Of a stretch of DNA of 44,987 nt, positions 38,531 through 44,987 are shown piece after piece (position 1 is the first letter of the stretch; each line of letters begins with the position of its first letter). The translations under genes and the position numbers were made by a program. This stretch comes from Sorangium sp. (GTDB taxonomy: Bacteria > Myxococcota_A > Polyangia > Polyangiales > Polyangiaceae): positions 1 through 44,987 of the forward strand of contig JAEUAF010000024.1 of NCBI GenBank assembly GCA_019695485.1, written 5' to 3'. The notes below the pieces were generated by a model, which was not told the origin of the DNA, ran no database searches, and saw only the letters and a program-made list of their open reading frames with translations.

Positions 38531-39418
38531 TTAGCCAAGTCCGGTCGTCAACAACTTCAGGAAAGCCTGAGTCGTGGGTCCGAGCTCCCGACCTTTGCGG
38601 TGAATGATGCCCACCGAACGGGTGTAAGGGCCGTCAGCAAACTCGAGCGGCACCAAAGTGCGCGCCTTGGCTTCGTTCCTTACGCAGTTTTGCGGCAAGA
38701 TCGAGACGCCGAGCCCCGCCTCGACCGAGCGCTTGATGGTCTCGATATTGTCGAACTCGGTCACGATCGAGACGGACACGCGGTGCTCCTTCAACAGGCG
38801 ATCGATGGCTTTGCGCGTCGGCACGTTGCGCTCGAAGGCGACGAACGGTTCGCCCCTCAGTTGCGGCAGTGAGATCTTGCGTCGACGCGCCAAGCGATGT
38901 TCGGGACTGCATACCAAGACCAGCGGCTCAGGGCGCAGCAACACGATCTCGAGCTGAGCGCGGCGATGCGGCTGCGCGACGATTCCGAGGTCGATGGTGC
39001 CATCGAGGCAGGCCTCGTAGATGCGGTCGGTGCGACTGTATTCGACGCGCACGTTGACCTGCGGGTGCAGGGCTAGGAATTGTTTTACGAACGGGGGCAG
39101 GGAATGCAGGCCGAGGCTATACACCGTCGCCACCCGCACATTGCCTGCCATGACTTCGGCCCCTTGCCGCAGCCTCTGATCGAGCGCCTGAAACCGCTCG
39201 AGGATGGCTTTGCTTTCCGAGTAGAGCACGCGGCCGGCGTCGGTGAGCACGAGTGGGCGTCCCGCCCCGCGTTCCAAGAGCCTTCGCCCGTAGTGCGTTT
39301 CCAAGGTGCGAAGCTGCTGGCTGACGGCAGATTGTGAGACGAAGTTCTGGCGGGCGGCCTTGCTGAAGCTCGCGGTATCGACGAGATCACAGAATGTCTT
39401 CAGTATTTCGATGTGCAC
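38531..39418 (-). CDS. LysR family transcriptional regulator
   Basis: MHIEILKTFCDLVDTASFSKAARQNFVSQSAVSQQLRTLETHYGRRLLERG N-terminal HTH; LysR substrate-binding domain. Confidence 0.93.
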   Translation of the reverse strand: MHIEILKTFCDLVDTASFSKAARQNFVSQSAVSQQLRTLETHYGRRLLERGAGRPLVLTDAGRVLYSESKAILERFQALDQRLRQGAEVMAGNVRVATVYSLGLHSLPPFVKQFLALHPQVNVRVEYSRTDRIYEACLDGTIDLGIVAQPHRRAQLEIVLLRPEPLVLVCSPEHRLARRRKISLPQLRGEPFVAFERNVPTRKAIDRLLKEHRVSVSIVTEFDNIETIKRSVEAGLGVSILPQNCVRNEAKARTLVPLEFADGPYTRSVGIIHRKGRELGPTTQAFLKLLTTGLG

Positions 39419-39463
39419 GGCAGGCCCCTGGCGACGGCTGCAAGTCTAATCCGAGTTGGTCGC

Positions 39464-39566
39464 GCGGCAGGTGTCCGGCGAGCGGCTCGGCCTGCCGCTA
39501 CGCCCTTTGGGTTACTCAACAGGCCTCCAAAACCGGTCTTTGGAGGCGCAGCCGCGCACTGCGGCT
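39464..39566 (+). promoter_or_regulatory. Structured intergenic region/putative 5' leader with three stem-loops
   Basis: Stems: GCGGCAGG 39464-39471/CCTGCCGC 39491-39498; GCCTCCAAA 39523-39531/TTTGGAGGC 39539-39547; AGCCGC 39550-39555/GCGGCT 39561-39566. The 39520-39530 strand can alternatively pair with the SD at 39611-39621. Confidence 0.5.
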
Positions 39567-39622
39567 CGAGTTTCGCCGCGACGCGGGGTAGCATGCGCCG
39601 GAACGGAAGCTTGGAGGCTTGA

Positions 39623-40036
39623 ATGAACGTTGCGTGGCGCGTACTTGGATGCTTGGTTGGGTCTGCGTTTTTGGCTAGCGCGTGCGGGAGTGACGACAGC
39701 TCTCCGTCCACCAGTTCGATTTCGGACCCCGTCGCCCTGTGCAAGGCTGTCACCGCGGAGGAGTGCAAGCGCATCTACGAGTGCTTCAACGCCGACTTGC
39801 GCGCGCTCGCCCAGCTACCCGCAACGGAGGCCGAGTGTGTCACGCAGGGCGAAGCGATGCTCGGGTGCAGCACGGCCACCGCGGATAAAGTCTGCGCGGG
39901 TCCTGCCATGGAATCCCTCGCGCAGGGTAACGGCTGCATCGTGCAGGCCAAAGCGGCCACCTGCGCCCAAATAACGAACGCAGGCGCCAACATTGCTGCT
40001 TACGCGCCCGCTTGCGGGCAGTGCGTGCCGCTCTAA
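39623..40036 (+). CDS. Cys-rich putative lipoprotein
   Basis: MNVAWRVLGCLVGSAFLASACGSDDSS (lipobox LASAC), then multiple paired Cys; SD GGAGG at 39613-39617. Confidence 0.75.
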   Translation: MNVAWRVLGCLVGSAFLASACGSDDSSPSTSSISDPVALCKAVTAEECKRIYECFNADLRALAQLPATEAECVTQGEAMLGCSTATADKVCAGPAMESLAQGNGCIVQAKAATCAQITNAGANIAAYAPACGQCVPL

Positions 40037-40048
40037 AGCCCAGCGCTC

Positions 40049-41464
40049 TCACTTCTTCGGGGTCGCGCCAGCGGCGCTGCTTGGGGCAGCCTTCGTGGCG
40101 TCTGCGGGAGGAGCGGCCGCGCTCAGCGCTCCGGTGACCAGCTGATAGGCAACCGCGAGCGCCGGGTCTGCGCCTGTTCGCGGATCGTCGGGGACCTGGC
40201 GATTCCCAAGCGTAGGCTCAGGGAGGTGGGCCGGGGAATCGCTCGTGGTGGGTTCGATGGGTGGAGCGGGCGTCTCGCTCCGACCGCCGGGCTCGGCGGC
40301 CAAGTGCCCCTCCAGGTTCTTTTCGCGCACGACCCCGAACTCTCCGCTCGTCGACGGAATCAAGACGTCGGGTTTGATGCCCTCGGCCTGGATCGCGTGG
40401 CCGAGCGGCGAGTAGTAGCGGAGCGTGGTCAGTCGAAGCCCAGCCCCGCCGGGCAAATCAACGATGCTCTGTACTGAGCCCTTGCCGAAGGTGCGGGCCC
40501 CGACCACGCTCGCTCGCCGGTTGTCTTGCAATGCGGCGCCCAGGAGTTCTGCCGAACTCGCCGTGTATTCGTTCACCAGCACCACGACGCTGCCATCGCG
40601 TAGGGCACCGCCCGGCTGAGCTCGCACTTCGTCGACGACTTTGCCGCGCCGTCGCGTGGTGAACACGATGCCCTGCGACAAGAACTCATCGGCGATCGAG
40701 GTCGCCTCGTTGACGAGGCCCCCTGGGTTGTTGCGAAGATCGAGGATGAGTCCGGCCGGTGCGTGCCCCGCTTTTTTCCGAAGTTGGCCGATCTCGTTCA
40801 GGAGCTCGGTGTGCGTCCCCACCTGGAATGATTTGATTCGCAGGTATCCCACGCCGCCCGTCAGCACTTTGCTCGCTACCGAGGCGACGCTGATCACCTC
40901 TCTGGTGAGCGAAAAATATAAGTACTTATCCGTGCCCGGGCGGCTGACGGTGAGGAGCACTTTGCCACCCGGAGTGCCACGCATTTGGCGCACGAGATCT
41001 GGCGGCCGCTTGCCGCGGACGCTGACGTGATCGATCGCGATGATGCGGTCCCCCGGCCGAACACCGGCTCTCTCCGCTGGTGAGCCTTCAATCGGCGCGA
41101 TCACGGTGACCCAGTCTTCACCGAAGTCGACCTCTACTCCCACGCCGCCGAATCGCCCTTCGGTATCGCTCTGAAAAATCGCGTAATCTTCGGGGGGGAG
41201 GTAGGCAGAATGCGGGTCCAGCTTGGCGACCAGCCCCTCAATGGCGCCCTCCAACAGCACCTGATGGTCGACCGGGTCGACGTACTCGCTTTCCACGAAC
41301 GACAGCACCCTCCCGAGCTGGTCGAGCAACGCATACGGGCTCTCTTTTTCGGTGGTTGCTAGGGCCGGCCGGTCCGCGTGCAAGGCGGCGGTAGCGGCAA
41401 GCGCCCCTAGGAACACCAACAGCCGGCTTCCTTTCACTGGCAGCACCGACGACAAGCTCGCCAT
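40049..41464 (-). CDS. S41 family carboxy-terminal processing protease with PDZ domain
   Basis: SFVESEYVDPVDHQVLLEGAIEGLVAKLDPHSAYLPPEDY, PDZ VIAPIEGSPAERAGVRPGDRIIAIDHVSV, catalytic NEYTASSAELLGAAL and GKGSVQ; start MASLSSVLPVKGSRLLVFLGALAATAALHA at 41464. Confidence 0.92.
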   Translation of the reverse strand: MASLSSVLPVKGSRLLVFLGALAATAALHADRPALATTEKESPYALLDQLGRVLSFVESEYVDPVDHQVLLEGAIEGLVAKLDPHSAYLPPEDYAIFQSDTEGRFGGVGVEVDFGEDWVTVIAPIEGSPAERAGVRPGDRIIAIDHVSVRGKRPPDLVRQMRGTPGGKVLLTVSRPGTDKYLYFSLTREVISVASVASKVLTGGVGYLRIKSFQVGTHTELLNEIGQLRKKAGHAPAGLILDLRNNPGGLVNEATSIADEFLSQGIVFTTRRRGKVVDEVRAQPGGALRDGSVVVLVNEYTASSAELLGAALQDNRRASVVGARTFGKGSVQSIVDLPGGAGLRLTTLRYYSPLGHAIQAEGIKPDVLIPSTSGEFGVVREKNLEGHLAAEPGGRSETPAPPIEPTTSDSPAHLPEPTLGNRQVPDDPRTGADPALAVAYQLVTGALSAAAPPADATKAAPSSAAGATPKK

Positions 41465-41681
41465 TTTCCCAGCCGTGGTTGCGGTCGGGCGAGCGTTTCT
41501 GCACTCGGGATGGGCTATTTCTTTCGGCATTTGATGGAAATTCGTGGCGCGTGGAACGGGCATGCTCGTAGAGCGAGAATACCCCATTGCTTCCCAGGGT
41601 CTGTGGGTGCTACTAAGATTGTCATCAACAAATCGGAGGGTCGGCAGGGGCCGATCACCCATTTTTTGCTCCGAGGTAAGC

Positions 41682-41900
41682 GTGGCCGAAAACGACTCCA
41701 ACAAAGCCGCTGGCAGCGACAAGCGCAAACAGAGTCTCTACTTTCCGGAATCAATGCTTCAGGAAATCAAGGACGAGGCGGCGCGACTGGACCGGTCGCT
41801 GTCCTGGGTCGTGCAACGCGCATGGAAGATGGCCCGGCTCGAGATCAAGAAGATCCCGAGCGTGAACGACGTTGAAGACGAGAGCGAGGAAGCCGGCTGA
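41682..41900 (+). CDS. Small TIGR04563-like protein (short helical/ribbon-helix-helix-like)
   Basis: GTG start: VAENDSNKAAGSDKRKQSLYFPESMLQEIKDEAARLDRSLSWVVQRAWKMARLEIKKIPSVNDVEDESEEAG; KQSLYFPE..L.EI...A..LDRSLSW signature. Confidence 0.75.
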   Translation: MAENDSNKAAGSDKRKQSLYFPESMLQEIKDEAARLDRSLSWVVQRAWKMARLEIKKIPSVNDVEDESEEAG

Positions 41901-42807
41901 TTCGTCGGTCGGTCCGGAATCCTTTGCGATCGGACCCGATGAGACGCGCCTCTATGTGAGGCTGCGCAGCGGTGGTAGTCCGCGAGGCGGCGAAGAGCCG
42001 CCCGTGTTCATATTGTCGGACGGGATCGTCTGCGATGGGTACATCTATAAGTACCTATGGGACGATCTAGCGGAGTTCGGCGGTGTCGCGCACTGGAACT
42101 ATCGGGGTCATGGCCGAAGTGCCCTCCCGGTTGATCCGCAGCGGATACGCGTCGCCGACCACGCCAAGGACCTTGACTGTGTGCGCGAGCACATCGGCGA
42201 TCCGCCGGTCGTGCTCGTGGGTCACTCTTTCGGGACTCAGGTAACGCTCGAAGCGTATCGCCTACGTCCCGAAGGGGTGCGCGCGCTCATTCTCATCGCC
42301 GGTAGCTTCGGGCGCGTTACCTATACGTTCAAGGGCAGCGATGTTCTGGCGGGGGTGCTGCCGAACCTGATCGAGTTCGTCGAGCGGCATCCGCGTCTCG
42401 TGCGTGGGCTTTGGTCTCGAGTTCCCGTCGGTTTAGGGCTCGCGCTCGCACGTTTGAGTGGCGATGTGAACTTGGACGCGGTGCGTACCGAGGACATGCG
42501 GCCTTACTTTGAGCACGCCGCCCAAGTCGATTTCGAGATGTTCCTGCACATGCTGCGGGAAGCGGGCGAACACTCGGCAGAAGATCTGTTGCCCCTCGTA
42601 AGAGTGCCTGTCCTCGTCGTTACGGGAGAGCGGGATTCGTTCACGCCGCCCGCGCTCTCGCAGGCGATGGCGGACGCCATGCCGAACGCGAAATTCGTCA
42701 TGATCCCGGGCGGGACCCACATCTTGCCGCTCGAGGAGCGGAGCCTCCTAAATCGGGCAATCGGCGATTTTCTCGCGAGTTTGCCCGTGGACTTGCCCGC
42801 CAAATAG
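41872..42807 (+). CDS. Alpha/beta hydrolase
   Basis: HWNYRGHGRSALP, nucleophile elbow VLVGHSFGTQVTLEA, acid VLVVTGERDSFTP, His GGTHILPLE. The start may be downstream of 41872. Confidence 0.87.
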   Translation: MKTRARKPADSSVGPESFAIGPDETRLYVRLRSGGSPRGGEEPPVFILSDGIVCDGYIYKYLWDDLAEFGGVAHWNYRGHGRSALPVDPQRIRVADHAKDLDCVREHIGDPPVVLVGHSFGTQVTLEAYRLRPEGVRALILIAGSFGRVTYTFKGSDVLAGVLPNLIEFVERHPRLVRGLWSRVPVGLGLALARLSGDVNLDAVRTEDMRPYFEHAAQVDFEMFLHMLREAGEHSAEDLLPLVRVPVLVVTGERDSFTPPALSQAMADAMPNAKFVMIPGGTHILPLEERSLLNRAIGDFLASLPVDLPAK

Positions 42808-42815
42808 GAGAAGAA

Positions 42816-43526
42816 TTGTCCGGGTTGGACCAGAAAGCCATTGTAGGGGCGCTGCTCGCTCTAGTCGCCCACGACCTGCGGAACCCTTTGTCGGCCCTGC
42901 ACAGTAACGTGGGCTTTCTCGAGACCACGCTCGGGCTCAAAGATCCGGATGCGCTCGACGCGCTGTCTGACATTGGCGCGTCGTGCAGCTCGCTCAAGCA
43001 CATCATCGACAATTTGGAGCTCCTCGGGCTCTCGGTGCTGGAGGAGCGCCCAAAGCTCGAACGCTTTCCGGCTTCCCTCTGGGAAATTACCAACGAAGCG
43101 TTGCAGCGCCTCGAGCCCATCGCGAGGAGCTACGGTTGCAAAGTCTCCCTCCAGGGTGACTCGAGCGTTGGGCTCCGCGTGGTGGTGCAGCGCGACATGT
43201 TCGTGCGAGCCCTTGGCAATCTGCTTTTCAACGCGATTCAGAGCAGCGGCAGCGATGGTAGCGTCGCGGTGGGGGTTTTTGGCGACGGCGCCCGGGGCGT
43301 GGTCAGCGTTCGCGACGCGGGGCCGGTCTTGGCGCCGAACCTGCGCGAGAGTGCATTCACGGCGCTCGGCCAGCTCGACTGCAAGGGTGACCCCAAGGGT
43401 CGATATAGCCGCGGGCTTGGCTTGTTCGCAGCCGCCATTGCCGCTGAGCTGGCGGGCGCGGAAGCGCGCGCCGTGGAGGGTCCGGCCGGACATAACGAGT
43501 TCCAGCTCTCAGCGCCGCTCGCGTAG
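42816..43526 (+). CDS. Small soluble sensor histidine kinase
   Basis: TTG start preceded by AGGAG; H-box LVAHDLRNPLSALHSNVGFLE; N-box GNLLFNAIQSSGSDGS; GLGLFAAAIAAELAGA. Confidence 0.8.
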   Translation: MSGLDQKAIVGALLALVAHDLRNPLSALHSNVGFLETTLGLKDPDALDALSDIGASCSSLKHIIDNLELLGLSVLEERPKLERFPASLWEITNEALQRLEPIARSYGCKVSLQGDSSVGLRVVVQRDMFVRALGNLLFNAIQSSGSDGSVAVGVFGDGARGVVSVRDAGPVLAPNLRESAFTALGQLDCKGDPKGRYSRGLGLFAAAIAAELAGAEARAVEGPAGHNEFQLSAPLA

Positions 43527-43527
43527 G

Positions 43528-44793
43528 CTACGGCTGTAGGATCACGGCGCGCTCGGGCTTTCGGAACAGGATCTTTCCAGTTTCGCCGGGGCAGCCCCAG
43601 CAGGTGCTGAAGTGGAGGCGCGGCCGTAGAAAACCGTCGTAGGCGAAGGCTACGGGACCCGGCTCGTTTCGCAGAATGAAGCTCGACGCGAGCCGATAGT
43701 CGCTATCCCCCACGACATAGAACGCCGCGACAAAGGACGTATTTTCACCCGAGCGTCCGGTCACGAGTAGAAACTCGGCCCCCGCCACGGGATTCCACAG
43801 CATGGGCGCTACGCCGAAGGTGAGCCCCTTGCGATCGCCCGGGCCGCGCGACACGACGGTCTCGGCGGAGTCGGGGTCCTTGAAGAAGCGGATGTCGTGC
43901 GCAAGCTCCGCAGTTGCCGGGTCTTTGGCGAAGAGCTTGGCGAGCTCATCGGGGGTGATGCGCGTCTTCTTGAAGGTTACGTCGAGTTTCGGCTCGGTCA
44001 TGCCGGCCGCATTGGGGGCGCCGGCACAGCAGCGGAAACCCAATTCGTCCGCCTTTGCTTCGGCGTCCTGGGCCCGTCGCGCCGCACAACGATGCGTCGG
44101 GCCAGCGCCCGAAGCAGCGGCACCCCGCACCGCGGCGCGTCGTGCAGAACCGGACTCCCCGACCACGTCGCCGGCCGTCCATTCGTAGATGCTTGCGCCC
44201 ATGGCCAGCACTTCGAACCCGGAGGCGCAACTCGAAGGGGTCGTGGCGCAGCGCGCATCCCAGTTCTTGCCCATGCCGAAGGCGTCGCTGTCGGGGCCTT
44301 TGCAAGCGCGCTCCCATTCGAGCTCGGTGCAGAGCCGGCCGCCGCGCTCGGCGCAGAGCCGCTTGGCCTCTTCGCGGGGGACGCCGGTGAGCGGCGCGCG
44401 CGCCGGATCATTCGGGTAAGGCAAGCGGTCGATTTGGTAGGGCCCGAGTTCGACGCTGTGCTGGCGTGGCTCGAGTTCTGGCACGCGGCCGGGCTCGCCC
44501 GGGACACTGCCAGCGAGAAAGACTCCGCCGGGGATCTCGACGCGCTCGCCTGGGAGTGGGGTCTCTTTGGGTGTGCGCGATGGCAGGGCCGCGCTGGCTT
44601 TGGGGGCGGCGGAGGCGCTCGGAGCGGGGGGCGCGCTGTGGCGTGCCTGGCAGCCGAGCGCCAGCCAACAGGCGCAGCCAAGGGCCGCCATTGGGCCGTG
44701 TGTCACGGGCGTCGGGGAGCGGAGGAGCACCAGCGCGGGCAGCAAAGTCTCCGGCGAGCGTCGCGTCAACCTATCTCGGTCGGCGTCGCCCAC
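43528..44793 (-). CDS. Secreted FGE-sulfatase (SUMF1-like) domain protein
   Basis: Signal/lipobox-like MAALGCACWLALGC; VEIPGGVFLAGSVPGEPGR, GGRLCTELEWERACKGPDSDAFGMG, ELGFRCCAGAP; start may be downstream of 44793. Confidence 0.75.
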   Translation of the reverse strand: MGDADRDRLTRRSPETLLPALVLLRSPTPVTHGPMAALGCACWLALGCQARHSAPPAPSASAAPKASAALPSRTPKETPLPGERVEIPGGVFLAGSVPGEPGRVPELEPRQHSVELGPYQIDRLPYPNDPARAPLTGVPREEAKRLCAERGGRLCTELEWERACKGPDSDAFGMGKNWDARCATTPSSCASGFEVLAMGASIYEWTAGDVVGESGSARRAAVRGAAASGAGPTHRCAARRAQDAEAKADELGFRCCAGAPNAAGMTEPKLDVTFKKTRITPDELAKLFAKDPATAELAHDIRFFKDPDSAETVVSRGPGDRKGLTFGVAPMLWNPVAGAEFLLVTGRSGENTSFVAAFYVVGDSDYRLASSFILRNEPGPVAFAYDGFLRPRLHFSTCWGCPGETGKILFRKPERAVILQP

Positions 44794-44903
44794 TTTCCCC
44801 GGGCACGTACTGCGTCGTTCCGCAGCACCCGGTCCGGGGACCGCGGGCGCCTGGCGTCAGGCAGTCGCATCGGTAGAATGGTGCTCGTTCTAGCAATCCT
44901 GGG

Positions 44904-44987
44904 ATGAGCCCGTCGACGCCCGTTCAGCACCCCCCTCTGCCGCGCCCCGATGCGGGGCCCGAGGCGGCGATTGCAGCCGAAACCGAG
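44904..44987 (+). CDS. N-terminal fragment of a protein running off the window
   Basis: ATG 44904 MSPSTPVQHPPLPRPDAGPEAAIAAETE open to the end. Confidence 0.35.
   Translation, partial: MSPSTPVQHPPLPRPDAGPEAAIAAETE

Noticed and set aside
43897-44907. 336-aa plus-strand ORF antisense to the second SUMF1-like gene
   Set aside because: The opposite strand has clear FGE-sulfatase motifs; this frame has none.

Overview
The window is a gene-dense, very GC-rich bacterial chromosomal segment. Its gene content resembles Myxococcota (delta-proteobacterial type); this is inferred from protein style, not from a search. It carries about 40 protein-coding genes, mostly housekeeping and envelope functions: prfB (read through a programmed +1 frameshift), lysS, a Lol-type lipoprotein exporter (lolC/E-like plus lolD), an MFS transporter, astA, a class I aminotransferase, GT2, SCO1, a PAS/PAS/HisKA/REC hybrid kinase, purE-purK, pyrE, an acyl-CoA desaturase, a metallophosphoesterase, pgpA, a Crp/Fnr regulator, an SGNH hydrolase, a CDP-alcohol phosphatidyltransferase, a spermidine-synthase-like/DUF4178 pair, glpA-glpB, acnA, a DUF2905 protein, a LysR regulator, an S41 protease, a TIGR04563-like/alpha-beta hydrolase/histidine kinase cassette and two FGE-sulfatase-domain (SUMF1-like) secreted proteins. 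I found no rRNA, convincing tRNA, CRISPR array or mobile element. The most interesting unexplained signals are three. (1) A structured intergenic leader (about 39464-39622) has two mutually exclusive helices, one of which would sequester the Shine-Dalgarno of a Cys-rich lipoprotein gene. (2) A compact membrane spermidine-synthase-like + DUF4178 operon has degenerate catalytic motifs and a Gly-rich exposed tail. (3) A TIGR04563-like/hydrolase/kinase cassette is translationally packed.
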